Below, one piece after another: positions 12,401 to 49,440 of a stretch of DNA of 64,000 bases. Source of the stretch: Pelecanus crispus (Eukaryota > Chordata > Aves > Pelecaniformes > Pelecanidae); contig NC_134646.1 of assembly GCF_030463565.1 (NCBI RefSeq), positions 61,025,710-61,089,709 on the forward strand. Direction: 5' to 3'. The translations under genes were made by a program, and so were the position numbers. The notes beneath the pieces were generated by a model, which worked only from the letters and a program-made list of their open reading frames with translations, was not told the DNA's origin and ran no database searches. The first letter of the stretch is position 1. Each line of letters opens with the position of its first letter.

Positions 12401-15400
12401 GTTAAGCACTGACTTTTCCATGGGGAAAGGAACTGGCTTAAGCTTAATCTGCATTGAAATTTCATCTTGGATCTTGTTAATTATCCTGAGAAAAGTTGCT
12501 GTGCAAAAATACACTTGCCAACTCATTAGGCTACAGCTGGAAGTCCAGGGAGACGTGCTGATGCTTTCAAGTACAAAATCAGCTGCTTTCCCCTCCCGCC
12601 CCCTGGAATTATAAGGACAGAGAGTGGAGAGGATTGCTTTATGCTCTGACAGTGTTGCAATGTCTAGGAACCCTCTTGGGTATTGTATCAGCCATCAAAA
12701 TCATTGCAGCTCTTTTCCGTGGAAAAGCTAAATGGATGATCTGAACTGGGACAATTAGTTGAAGAAAGCTGTAATTGGAGCCACGCTTTGCTGTGGCAGC
12801 GCTCCTCCTGGCCGGACCCACATTTGTATCCTGCTGTTTTGCTTTTGCTGCCCAGTCAGCCAGTTGGTTTTCCTTTGTCCTGAAAACTCAATTTTATGCC
12901 CAGGAGGAGGCCTGGTAGAAAAAGATCATCAATAGTCCTCTAGAGATGTGTGACCTTGCAGAACTACTAGATCTTGGTCCACTGAAGCCAATGGGCGTCC
13001 TGGTATTTGTTTCAGTAAAATTGGATGGAGCTGCAAACGCGGAAGAGAGGATGGGAGAGAGCTTCTCTTGCATTGTTAATAAAAGGGATTAAAAATTACC
13101 ATTATAAAAAAGCCAAGTATAATGTTGCAGTGTTTCAGACTTAAGTTCTATGAGGGAATATTTACTTGAACTATCTAAATCACAATAACAGAGGAGAAGA
13201 GATCCTTGGAATGTATAAATTAGTATCAATTTGTATACAAGATTCTTCTTTTTTACAGAACCTATTTTTAGCCTTGTTCCTTGTTGAGGAAGTTGCTTTG
13301 TAAAGGAAGTTTCCTTAGAAATCTTTAAGCTTATTTTTGCCAGTTCCATAACCCTGACAATTTAAAACTCTCTCATAAAAAAAATGCATACCACCTCCAC
13401 TGGATACTTATGCCAGGCCCTTGGCTTCTGGATTAATTTTGATTTAGTGTCCTCCCCTATTGCCTTAGGATCATGCATCCATTAACTTCAGGCAGAATAG
13501 CATTTATTTATTTTAAAGTACTGCTTATTTTTCTCTTTATTTTCTCCGTATTTCTGTAGTTCCTTTTGTGATGTTTCTTCCCTATTCAACTACAAACACT
13601 TTTTTTTTCTTATAGTGTCCTGTAGTTTTAGCTTGTGTTTAGTTATTCCCTTCCTTTGCTTTTTTAATGGCTCTGTTACCACTTCTGCCTTGTTCCTCCT
13701 TTATATTGCTCTGGTGGTAGGAAATGTGCTGCATTTCTGGTAGTAGCAATTAAAAAAACTAGAAGTTTCACAAAGATCTTGGCGGGTAAAATCAGCCAGT
13801 CCTATCTACACATCTCTGGTTTGTTTTTTTAAGAGAGAAATCCCAAATCCCTGCATATTATTTTTCCCCCTCTATGCTCTAACCCAGTCTGAAAAGAAAC
13901 TTGATGCAGAAATCAATAGATGAAATTCCCTGGCCTGTCTTACTCACAAAGTTTAGCTGTACCACTGAAATAATGGGAAGTTGAATAACAGACTGGTGAG
14001 TTGGATGTAGGTAGTTCATCCAAAGACTAACAAAACACTCAAGATTCTGTGGGAGGGTGGATGTGCATAAAGTACAAATATTACAGAAGATGGAAATCGA
14101 CAGGAAAGTGCATTATATAACAAATACAGAAAATTCTGAGTTTGGCTGGATTTCACTGGATTCGAATGTTTAGGCTCTTCTTGGTTGGTTGGTCAAAGGT
14201 GAGCAGTATTGCCCTACTGAAGATACCTTTATCTATTATTTTACTGTATACCTAATTGATGTTGAATTGGACTTTGTGTGACTAGGCACGCTTCAGTCTT
14301 CCAGTCCCTAGAAGGGGCAGGATTAGAAACAGATTTTGGAGTAAACACTTGTACCAGCGGCATTCTGTAGTGCCCAGTAATAAGTCAGCTGAGGGGCCAG
14401 TTGCCTCTGGAGCACTGATGGTACCCAGCGGGACAGAGTGACCTAGGAGGAGAAGAAAGAGTCCTATAAAAGCAGTGATCAGGAGCTTTATGAGGAGGTG
14501 ATCACAGCAGTCTCTTCTTGCTTCAACTGAAGCAAATTTCCACGCCCTGGAATGGGTGCTATGGTCACACAGCCCCAGTGCCTGGTAGTTTCTCTGGGAC
14601 AGGACTGCAAGGGTGTTACGCTACGCGAGGCAAATGTACAGGGTGTTTTAGATGCTAGAAGAGAATCCTTGGATGTCATTTGGAGATGAGTAAGATGATA
14701 CAGAAGAACCAAACTTTGGGTGTGCTGTGAAGAAAATAATTATAGAAAGGGTCAGGTATTGTAAGAAGACATGGATACTAAGATGGCTTAGGTGCAGGTA
14801 AAAAGGCAAGAGAACAAATCCTTTTTATGGAAACCTGGATCCTTTAGGAGATCATGGAAGAGTATAGGAGAGAGGGTTTCTGCCTCTGACAGTAAGATAA
14901 AAGTGAACATTTTATCTTTGGGGCAGTGAATTGTTCATGCTTTGTGAATGGCTCTTGTTATTTTAGCCCTTTATCTTTTTTTCAGAATGCCTGCCGAGGC
15001 ATAACAAGTCATTTGCTTTCTTTCCACATTTTTATTTTAAATTTTAGACATATTTTCATTTGTTCTGCCACACTTCTCTCAAACTGAACGCAGGAGCAAA
15101 ATTAACTTTATGGCTTGTTAGAAGTACTTGACAATTGTGCTTTGAGTTATTGCAGTTGGCTGAAAAACAGTAATGAGGAGCTGAATAGGGTTTTGTTTCT
15201 CTTTAAAGTAATGTGGAAAGATTCTGTTACTTGTCTGCCGTACTGTGAGGTATTTTTCTCCCAGGGATTTCTTACTTTCAATTTTCAAGAAAATAGCAAC
15301 ACAGCAAAAATAGTTCTTAGCAGAGGAAATCTTTAGCCATTATATGTATCATGTGTATATGATAGTGTACTTTTTAAAAGTGCCTGGATCCAGGAAAGAT

Positions 15401-18400
15401 AAGAGTTAATGGGCTTAGAGTTTTGATGCTGAAGATGACAGGTTTAGTCCATGATAAATCTGCAGTGGCTCTGATTTATACAGAGTGAGTGTTTCTTTGA
15501 ATACTACAACTATGAATATTTTTATACGCTCCTTTATACCAGGAGTAGAGATCACCAATATGTGCACTTTGACAATCTTGCTAATCATCATCGTATTGGA
15601 GAGCATCCAGCACATGGAAAATTGACAAAATTTGTTTGCCTTCATGCTAGAAGGAATTCAGTTTTGTAATGATTAGGGTGGAGAGAGGCAGAGTATAATT
15701 TCTGTCTCCCAGAGCTCACCAGCTGCATGCAATTTACTCAGGAGAGGTGTTGCTGAATTGGGAAATAATGTATAGTCATTGCAATGATTTAAAATACAGA
15801 AGAGTCTCCAGGTACAAAAAAACAATCAGATTGTAGCCATAAAGATTGCTTTTTTGATAGCAGGGTGTATAAAATATAATACACAGCTGTAGGGCTGGGA
15901 TTGGGGAAGATAATGAAAGAAGAAACAATTTGCAATAATTACTATCACTGAGAATGCTATTTTTTAAATCATGAAAGACTAGAAATATTTTTCAATATGA
16001 CTTCATTGCCTACAATTTCAAATAGATGCTCAAGTCAAAAGGTAATGGTGGGCTTTTATTTCTGTCTTAAATCATCAGAGACTGTCCTCCACTTTGTTCC
16101 CGAATTATAGTAATTCCAGCTCTGACTACAGTATTTTAATTTCAGTAGTACTGTTTATGATTGCCTCTGTGGCCTCTTTACACCGGAATGGTCATATTGA
16201 CTCTTTGATGATATATCATATTTGTCCACGTTCACTAATTCTGTCCTTTGTTCTGCTCTCTTGTCAGTTTGCTTAGTCTAGAGGCCATAATATATACCTT
16301 CTCAGCTGTTACCAGTGAGAGCTTTGGCATATTTTCCAAATGCATCTTCCAGCTGTTTGTAAACCCCGTGAATTAAATACTGTGCTAGCAGTAATATGGC
16401 CAAACCAAAATACAGTTATTTTAAGTAGAGTAAAAGTAACTCTCTCAGTTGCTGCACTTGCAGGTATTTGACATTATAGCCTTACCAATTGCTGTGGTCT
16501 CACCAGTTACTCTATAAATTCCAAGAAAAACAAGGTAACGATAAACAGGAAAACATACAGAAAAGTAAGTAAAGTAAAATAAAACTACCAAGCTTTTTTT
16601 TCTTTCTCCAGGTCATGAGGAAAAGAACGGAGTGCATCCTCCCATTTTCTGTGATAGATTGTATGTAGAAGAACTGTATTTGCAAAAGGTGGAGAGCTGG
16701 TGTGACTCACAGCAGAGGTCAGAGCTGGGCCGAACAAGTTAGCCACTGACATATGAGATCAGACGCTTGCAAGTACAGGGAGGCAGGCAGGAAGCACACT
16801 GCAATTCTGGAACAGGTTTTTTATATGAATGGGCTGCCTCAGAGCACGCGGTGGAGCCAAGGAATCCTGCTCTGTGATACATAAAAATACTAGTCTCTTA
16901 TTACCAAATCTTACACAGGGTCACAAAACATTAATAAACTTAAGAATCTGATTACAGAGTTTAGTTGATATTTAGTACTTTATGTATTCAAAGTGTGTTA
17001 CAAATAATACAATTATTAAAGAATATTTTAATGAGGAATACAGACATGAGCGTCATTTTACAAGTGAAAATCATCATATAGTATAGAGTGGTTCTCTGTT
17101 CTTTATAACTGGTCAGCCACATACAAAATCTCTGTTTCCTCCAGTTCCCAGCAAAAAATAATTGCATAAAGGGGGATTAGTTACCTGGTTTGGGGTTTTT
17201 TTTTAAGTAATAAAATAACCAAAGTTTAGCGTCTTTGTCAGGGCAAAACTTAGTGCTGTTCACAAAAGAGATGGTCTGTCTCAGTCCTTTGCTGATGAAG
17301 GAGCTTGTTATAGGCTTGGAGGAAGGAAAGATGAAGGATGATTCCTTTCAGCATCATGTGAAGGTGAGAAAGCTTTTAAAGGATCTTTTGTTGAAAGCTT
17401 GCATGGCATTTTACTTGGTGACATGTGTTCTGCTTTATTTTAGCTCATTAAGGTAATTAATCATGTACAATTCAGATACCTTGGGCTAAATTCCTTCTAG
17501 CGCACCCCCACTTAAATTTATGATGTTATATGACAGGTTAATTTTCCCTGTTTATTGTCTAATCTTTTTCAGTTGTACGCTCTACAAACAATGTTAGCAT
17601 GGTTGCATTGGTGATGACTCTTATCTGATATTTTGATTTCTTGTAGTCTATATAGATTAACACTCCTCTATTAATTGCTGTGACATTACTATGTGTTACT
17701 GACTCCTAAATTTTTTCAAGTTAAATTAAATATTGTTTTGCAACTTTACTGGTTCGAATACCTTCTCTTGGATGTCAGCATTATGTCCAGAGAAATCATT
17801 TTGCACTATTTAGCAATCAGTGCTTTTACCTGTTCCTCTTGCTAAAGTAGTTTTCGAAAGGCTATTCTGGTTGACATGGCGTATCATCCAGGGAGCTTGT
17901 GTAGGTAAAAATTTCTTCTGTTGCTGTTGTGCAGTTCTAGTGGTTCTAAGATAACTTCACCAAAATTAGCGTAGTAGCTTTATAATTAACTCTCAGAAAG
18001 AATCATTAGATCATCTGCTGTGATCTGCTGTGTGTTGGAGAACAACTTGGGTGCTTCTGTACTTTACCCAGTAATGTGTATTTGGCTGAAGCATATTTGA
18101 ATGCATTGAGAGATAGGAAATCCACCCCTTCTTTGGCAGTTTGTTGCGCTGGTCAGTTACTCTAATGGTAAAAATGTATGCCTTGCTTCTCTTTTGAATT
18201 TGGTCGATTACAGCTCCCAGTCTTGATCACCTCTTCACTGAAGAACTTCTCAATACTTGGGTTTATTTTTCTGTGCAAACGTACTTGTACACTACATAAT
18301 CAAGTCACCTCTCAGTCTCCTTCTCAGTACATTGCCAGATTACTCTTTCTTAGTGTCTAGGCAAAAAGCCTTTCCTCCATCGCTTGAGTTATTTTTTTCT

Positions 18401-19847
18401 CTTTTTCAGTTTTCAGTATTCTTTTAAAAAAGTGGAGACGCTAGCAGGTAAGGGCACTGATGTTGAGGCTCTGTAATGAAGATACGAATATCTCTTCCCT
18501 TCTTTTACTCTCTGGCTCTCTCCACCATGGCAGAGGATAATACAGAAGAGTGGTAGGCATTGACAGAGGAAGGACTTCTGAAATGCATTTTCTTTTTTAC
18601 ATCTCCTTCTTCCCCCAAGAGGGAAGAACTATTGTGGTGATACATTCTGTTGAATGAAGATATCTTATAGCCATATGGGTTATTCCTCTTTCTCCTAATA
18701 AGGTTAAAACATTAAAACGCTTATGTGTGATCAAGGCTGTAAGTTTTCATAGGTGATGGCTGCAGAGCACATCTGCTGATTCAACACTCCCTTATCAAAT
18801 GGCTGGCACCTTCATAAACTACTTATTTTAGGAAACTGAGAGGATGTATCTGCTCTATGCTGCTGCATTTATTAAGCTTGCCAGTTATCTCATGTTAGGG
18901 CCCCAGTGCGTGCAACACAAACACAATCTGAATCTAGTTTTATTGATGCCAAGTTAACAAAAATATTTTGAAAGTATCATTATGCAGAACTGATCTAATG
19001 CATCGTATGAGTGCTCATTCAAGAGAAATCAATCCCTGATTTGACAGGGGTAGAAATGCCTTGCAATCTACTACCCATTTTGACCATCAATTAAGTCACT
19101 GAGAAAGTTATTGGTAAATAGTAAAGATATACTTGTATACACTTGACATGTCAGGTGTAAGTGGTTTTAGCAGGTGAATAACCTAGAATTGATTCCCCAC
19201 CATGTCCATTACAGCTTCTTTGAACTTTCTGTATTGCTAAGTGAATGACCTACTTCTTTGATCTAAAATTAGTGTGTGTAGCTCCATTTTTAAAGTGTTT
19301 CCAAGTACATCCACTTTTACACCCCTGCTGCTTTCTTTCATTATACAATAAGGATGATTGTTTCTCCCTTTAGCAAAGAAGTTACCGGGTTTTAAATTAT
19401 TTTCCTGTACATTGATCCAGAGGGAGAATGCCAGCAGTTTGTTAGGGGTTTAGGAGTACAAGTTCCCCTGATACTTGAAATTGTATTCATACACTTAAGA
19501 GTCCCACTATGCAGATGAGAGACCAGAATTTAATCTTTGTGGTTCTTGCTTGTTAGGATGTATTTCACAGTGGTATGTGGAAAAAACCCAGGGGAGACAC
19601 ACAAATTCTTGCAAAAAACTTATTTGGCTCTCTAAGGAAGCCTGTGTGAAACACTGCTTTCAGCAACATCACATGTAACTGCGCATACCAGACTTCCTCA
19701 TTCATGCTGCCAAAGGAATAATAGGATTACCCTGCTTTGTTTTGCCTTTTCACCCTGGCATTAAATGAACTGAAACTTGATGTGTGAGTCTCTGGAAAAT
19801 AAGGTCAGTTGAAAAAGAGTTCATTGTCCTTTTATTCTTCTTCTTAG

Positions 19848-44260
<24,413 letters not shown>

Positions 44261-44860
44261 AGCATTCAGTATTGGAAAAGTCCAGCAGCTAAAACCTTGC
44301 ACGACCAAATGAACGAAGTGACCAGATTACTCCTAAACCCCATTCAATACTGTTTTCTTTTCTCATTTATATAGAGCAGAATTATCATTCAGCAGTTATC
44401 TTCATGAACTGCTTTTAGCAACTTCAATTTTAAGTTAATTTTTGCTTTGTATGTTATTACAATTCCTAGTAGATTGTAATTTGAATAATGATAAGGCGTT
44501 GCAGAGGTTTTTTGGTTGTTACCATTACTGTGGACATTCCACTCGGTCTCTTTCTGCTACAATAATCTTAATTTCTTTTCAGTGATTTCTGATATGCATT
44601 GAAAGAAAAAGAAAATCCCTGTGCATCTATAATAATGGAAGGTTACTGACCTTTCTTCAGATGAATCCATATTTTTTCTCCAGTATGCTTTTGAGAGTTT
44701 TATTATGGTTGCAACTATTAGCTTAGTTATGTGGTGAAAAATTGAAATTATTTTATATTTGCCCTGGGTTCAGAGCAGCTTTTAGCCTGGTCTTTGGACC
44801 ACTAACATAATTTTCAGGGTTGTTGGCAAAAGCACGGATTGTCCACTAGAATTATACTCT

Positions 44861-44880
44861 GTGTGTGTGTGTGTGTGTGT
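44861..44880. repeat. (GT)10 microsatellite in SMIM14 3' UTR
   Basis: Ten uninterrupted GT dinucleotides lie after TACTCT. The tract is likely length-polymorphic. Confidence 0.95.
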
Positions 44881-45416
44881 AAGTGCAGAAGTGAATATGA
44901 TAATTGCCACTGACAAAGCTTTGACGTATATATTGGGAACTTTACACAAAAGATTATACCATGAAAAAAGAAATCAATTTAATCTTGTTCATTAAAAAAT
45001 TATGTATCTTATTCAGTATATTGTGAAAAAAATGTATTCCAAAACAGGATTTGTTTACTTATGGACTTTCTGAAAAGAGAAATTCAGTGAGAAGAACTTG
45101 GTAGAATTTTCTGTCCTGGTATAGTCTTTTAAAATAAAAATCAGTATCTTAGCAAGTTTTTAGTCATGAGGTAATGTATATTGGACAGGATGAAATCGTA
45201 CCAAGAGGTTACAGAAGTTACCAACTTTTGGTATACAACATATACTGGATATTCAGTTTTTTTCATCTATATGTTATCAGCAATTCTTAACATTTCATCC
45301 TTATCTACTGGTTGTAATTGTAGAATAACAAACTTGTAGGTGACTACATATGGCATGTCTTTTCCCTCTAATATTTGTGTGTATGTGTGGCGTGTTTATG
45401 TGTGCGTATGCGTGGC

Positions 45417-45436
45417 TGTGCACGAACCCGTGCACA
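45417..45436 (+). other. Perfect 8-bp stem-loop in SMIM14 3' UTR, after a GU-rich tract
   Basis: TGTGCACG (45417-45424) and CGTGCACA (45429-45436) are exact reverse complements around a 4-base AACC loop. The preceding 45 bases are almost entirely alternating U/G and U/A steps. In RNA this would be a stable GC-containing tetraloop hairpin beside a GU-rich protein-binding type tract. The function is inferred only from structure. Confidence 0.6.
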
Positions 45437-45532
45437 TTTCCCTTTGTAGCAAATGGGAATGACTTTTTTATGTACATTAATTTAAGAACATTTTAAAGAT
45501 GTACAGAAAAGTGACACTGTATATTTTTCTTG

Positions 45533-45551
45533 ATCAATTTGAAAAATTGAT
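45533..45551 (+). other. AT-rich 8-bp stem-loop in SMIM14 3' UTR
   Basis: ATCAATTT (45533-45540) and AAATTGAT (45544-45551) are exact reverse complements with a 3-base loop. It lies about 100 bases after the GC-containing hairpin. It is weak on its own. Confidence 0.4.
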
Positions 45552-47368
45552 GAGAATAATGTAAAGAACATTTTTATGTTACCAACATGAAGCTTCTTTC
45601 CATAAAGGTCAGTAGAACAGACATGGGAATTCAAAGCCTTACTGCACAGACCTTTATTTCATGAGGACTTTAGTTACGGAGCTGAAGGGACTAACTGTTA
45701 AGATGCATAAAGGCTTGTATTAATGGGCTGTAACAAAAATCTCACATCAGATCCCATGGTTGACAGATGCAGGGTTTTCCTCCTCAGGGTAAATGGCAGG
45801 CCCGCTGAGCCTCCTTGTCAAGGTACAGCGTAGACCTGAAGAAAGGCTTCTGTAATTTGATGTAATTGCCCTTTGAATTTCTGTGGAATAGTGTGCTCCC
45901 AAGCATAGGAGCATGTGTAAAAAATGAAAAATTTAAGAAAAAATGAAGACGATTGGGCCAGGTGCTCTCAGTGGCATCAGTGCAGTGCCATGTAAAGCAA
46001 TGGAGCTGCAGCAGAGAAGCTGAGAGAATTTGTCCTATTGTGTCTAATGGTGTACAGGCCACAAACACTGTGTAAAGATGTCACTGGGACAAGCAATCTG
46101 ACTGTGCTTGCTTTTTGCCTTCCATGTACATTTACGTTTGGGATCCTGTTTTGAACAGAAAAAGTAATAATTTTGTTGAACCAACAAGAAAATATATGTA
46201 ATCTCCTACACTGACCTTTTCTCCAAGAATCTTTGGCCGGAATTCTTCACTACTGGATGCACACAACAGGCTTCCAGTTGATTAAAAAGCCAACTGAAAC
46301 AGGCTTCATTGCAGACAGAGCACCACTCCTCATGCTATTGGAAGTCGGTGAGATTTACAGCAGATGCTCCTCACTTGTGAGGATCAGTCTCGCTTTACTT
46401 AAATGTCTGGGTATATATTTGTAAAACTCACCATGTGCACCCAGCTCTAACAGTCTTGGCAAATGAGCTTTTTGTTCAGAGTAATGTTGTGTTTTACATT
46501 TAAATGAACTGTCTTTCCTTGAAATTCCTCTAAGTAATTGTCCCAGTGATTTTATACATGTATGCTTTTCTCATGTAAATTGCTATTTTAAATTTTCTAT
46601 GTAAAAGAAAAAACATTGGAAATATTTTACTGTAAAATGTTTTACTAAAGAGCCAGGCCACTATCCCACATCAAAATGTATGCCTTTTAAATTCAGATAC
46701 TCTCTCCAAGATATAACCTTCAGATCACCACTCTTAATTAAAATAAAAGTAACTAATTGTAGGACTGTATTTTGCCACTCTTATTCATGTTAAATAGTGC
46801 CTTACTCATCAAGTAGTTGCACTGAAGTTTGTGGGACTACTCTGAGATAATGTACTAGTAGCAGCTTTAGTAAGGGTGGCAGAAATCTGGCCTTTAGTGA
46901 TGTACTTTGCGATGACATAATGGTAAATTTTGAGAAGTATGGAAGAGATTAGTGGTATCTGAAGCTTCAGGATATAATTAATTCTGTAATGAAGGTTTTA
47001 AGCTTGGTTAGTAAGAGACACAAGTTGTAGCAATTGGGAAATATGGAGGGAAGTTTACAATTATACCTTAGCTTAGAACTTTGTTAAAACAATAGTATTT
47101 TTAGAATCTGCTTAACACAATTATTATACTCTGAAATGAGAAATCATATGTATTCATGTATTGTCTGCAGATCACTTAGCCTTGTAACGTTCATGACTGA
47201 AAAAGGAAGAGTGATGTGATGTACCTAATGTAAATCGGTGGTTTAAAATGTCTGAATTATGCCAAACAAAAAATCATCTGTGCCATTTGCGGTTTCGTAG
47301 TAATCTTTTACTGAGTACTTGGATTGGGATAAAGGGCTTGTACTATGCACTTTTTATTGACTTAACAA

Positions 47369-47374
47369 AATAAA
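47369..47374 (+). terminator. SMIM14: Probable main SMIM14 polyadenylation signal
   Basis: AATAAA is followed about 15 to 45 bases later by a GU/U-rich downstream element. It is the last good signal before clearly intergenic sequence with CR1 insertions. Confidence 0.55.
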
Positions 47375-48032
47375 TAGCAATCGTTAGTAAACTTTTGTCT
47401 TTGTCTGTTAGTCTTTGTAAAAGATGTAGGACTGCACGAACCTATCAATTTCTAAGGTAATTTGAAACCATCTAAAAGTAAGTAAAAATAGCATGTCATC
47501 TGTGTAACTTTTAAAATGTAAATTCTAACTTTTCTAATGGACGCTTTCCTTCTGTATGTGTTTCAAGCAAGTCAGAACAAATTATAAGCAGTTTCCAAGG
47601 TTTAAGATACTTTGATGACCAAGGTGGACATCTCTGCCTTTTGCTCTTCAAAGTAGTTATGCAGCCTAGGAAGTTAGATACACTACAGTAAGAAAAGCCG
47701 TGACAGAGGCCAAATATGCTAATTACATTACTTCATTTTAGATCAAATCCTACTACTCTGGGATTTGCAATCTATTTCCTAGTCCCAGTTCTTGGCAGTG
47801 TTGGACCCAGAGCTGCTCTGAGGAAGGAAGATGCTCCAGTGGATCCAGGGCAGCATGTAGAGGTAGTAGAGACCTGCTGCTTCCTTACTGTTCCCATGGA
47901 GTGCAGCACTCTTCTTCCTCTGGCAGCAGAGCACGAAATGCCTCAGCAGCGGCTCAGGTCCCACATAAGGGATTCCTGTGTTAATCCAAGGAAAAAGAGG
48001 AAAATGCCAGGGGAGCATTAAGGTTTAAAATA

Positions 48033-48130
48033 ATCATAGAATCATAGAATCGTTTAGGTCAGAAAAGACCTTTAAGGTCATCAAGTCCAACCATTAACCT
48101 AACACTAACAAGTCCACCACTAAATCAATT
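48033..48130 (-). mobile_element. CR1 LINE 3' terminal fragment
   Basis: The CR1 tail (AATCATAGAATCATAGAATC) and reverse-complement 3' UTR are present for about 100 bp before the match ends. It is a very short, 5'-truncated copy. Confidence 0.9.
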
Positions 48131-48199
48131 AAGTGTAGAGTGATAATTTCATGGTTCCTGGCTTGGTGGCTGGATTATTTTTTAATGAAAGTAAAACTA

Positions 48200-48523
48200 G
48201 GAATCATTAAGGTTGGAAAGGATCTCTAAGATCATCAGGCCAACCGTCAACCCAACCCCACCAATGTCCACTAAACCATGTCCCAAAGTGCCACATCTGC
48301 CTGTTTTTTGAACCCTTCCAGGGATGGTGACTCCACCACCTCTCTGGGCAGCCTGTTCCAATGCTTAACCTCTCTTTCCGTGAAGAAATTTTTCCTAATA
48401 TGCAATCTAAACCTCCCCTGATGTAGCTTGAGCCCATTTCCTCTCATCCTATCTCTAACTACTTGAGACCAACACCCACCTCACTACAACCTCCTTTCAG
48501 ATAGTTGTAGAGAATGATAAGGT
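48200..48523 (-). mobile_element. Second CR1 LINE fragment, same orientation
   Basis: It begins GAATCATTAAGGTTGGAAAG on the plus strand and continues through the CR1 3' region into the end of the reverse-transcriptase frame (GTGACTCCACCACCTCTCTG). It is only about 70 bp from the preceding fragment. It is probably an independent insertion, since the same CR1 3' segment is present in both. Confidence 0.92.
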
Positions 48524-49078
48524 CCTGGAGTTATCCAGAGGTAGTGGTAATAAATACCAGAGAATCAGAAACAAAATCTGAATTTCTTTTTAGTAATAAT
48601 AGAAAAAAAAGAATAATAATTAAATAACAAATGCCTTAGGCATTTGAGTCAATTTAGAAACTGTATGATCTTAAGCACGGATCATTAATGTCTGCTCATC
48701 AAGATTTAGCCTTTTACTTGAACATGAGGTTATAAATAACCCCTAAAACTAAAGCTAAACTTTATTTATAAGTACAGTTGTTAAAACATTTCCCAAGGAT
48801 GCACATACCTATTACAAAAAGTGATGCAGAAAGAAAATTACCACAAATTTCAATTAACTGCATTGAGTGAATCTGCATGAGGCCTGGCTGTTCAAGACCA
48901 CCAGGTAAGTGGAGAAGATTACTCTGCCCCAAAGCCTGGAAAAAAATTGTATCCTATCTAGGATGTTTGGGAGAAATACATCAAATCATTGCAGCAAAGT
49001 ATTCCATGAACATGAAGCGGGTTCCTTGCGAAAATGGGTAACTTACATGCTTTTCTCCTACTACCCTTAGTTTTTCAG

Positions 49079-49228
49079 TCCCAGCCAACAGCCTACCGTG
49101 CAATTCACTGCAAAGACGTGGACCTTGGGGCAGGGGAAGAAGCTGACTCCCATGGTGAACCACATCCTCCCTTGCAAAACGGCACAACTGTTGACTTCCA
49201 GGGAGTTACACTCATCGACGTCAGCTGA
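49079..49228 (+). CDS. Candidate alternative terminal exon of SMIM14 (hypothetical)
   Basis: A pyrimidine-rich acceptor (TTCTCCTACTACCC...TTTTTCAG) ends at 49078. After it, 49 sense codons and TGA follow in the reading frame needed by the phase-0 donor of SMIM14 exon 43492-43640. Splicing to it would replace the last 10 residues with 49 (starting SQPTAYRAIHC, ending VTLIDVS), giving 140 residues. The new tail would be cytosolic, acidic and without a membrane segment. An AATAAA lies at 49435-49440. I do not recognise the encoded sequence in any family. A separate 5' exon is also possible: a GTAAGT donor after 48904 joins in frame to a TTAG acceptor at 49070. Chance of frame agreement is about one in three, so this needs RNA support. 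Confidence 0.25.
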   Translation, partial: SQPTAYRAIHCKDVDLGAGEEADSHGEPHPPLQNGTTVDFQGVTLIDVS

Positions 49229-49434
49229 AGATTTGTCTCTTCTCATACAAAAAGAATAACTGAACCTATGTTACTTGATCTTGTATCAAAATTATTGCCA
49301 ACTCCCATAGCAGGCACTTTGTAATTAAATATAATAACTAGAAAAATCTGACTGCCGCATTACCTTTTTAACATCTGCAGATAAGAGTGTTGGTCAAAGA
49401 GGGTGTCTGAAACAAATGTATTTCAATACATGAC

Positions 49435-49440
49435 AATAAA
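49435..49440 (+). terminator. Polyadenylation signal downstream of the candidate exon
   Basis: AATAAA lies about 207 bases after the candidate stop codon. In AT-rich DNA such hexamers are frequent, so the support is weak. Confidence 0.3.

Larger units (their letters stand above)
4551..19847 (+). other. SMIM14: SMIM14 intron 1 (15.3 kb)
   Basis: This runs from the donor GTGAGC at 4551 to the acceptor TTCTTCTTAG ending at 19847. No coding exon, RNA gene or full-length transposon was recognised in it. It contains simple-sequence tracts (T runs at 4989-5016, a G run at about 7501-7514), a small tandem repeat at 7221-7274, a possible trace of a CR1 tail near 9456-9482, and several octamer motifs between 6.8 and 9.0 kb. 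The boundaries depend on the exon 1 assignment. Confidence 0.55.
44261..47395 (+). other. SMIM14: SMIM14 3' UTR (end inferred)
   Basis: The DNA after the stop is AT-rich and has several AATAAA signals: 45133-45138, 46742-46747 and 47369-47374. The last is followed by a GU-rich tract (CTTTTGTCTTTGTCTGTTAG), the arrangement expected of a strong cleavage site, so I place the main end near 47395. Shorter isoforms at the earlier signals are possible. The region includes a (GT)10 microsatellite, a GU-rich tract with a hairpin at 45417-45436, and a second hairpin at 45533-45551. Confidence 0.6.

Noticed and set aside
45784-46068. Minus-strand 94-codon open frame in the SMIM14 3' UTR
   Set aside because: No family resemblance and no promoter or splice context. 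The length is unremarkable for this much sequence.
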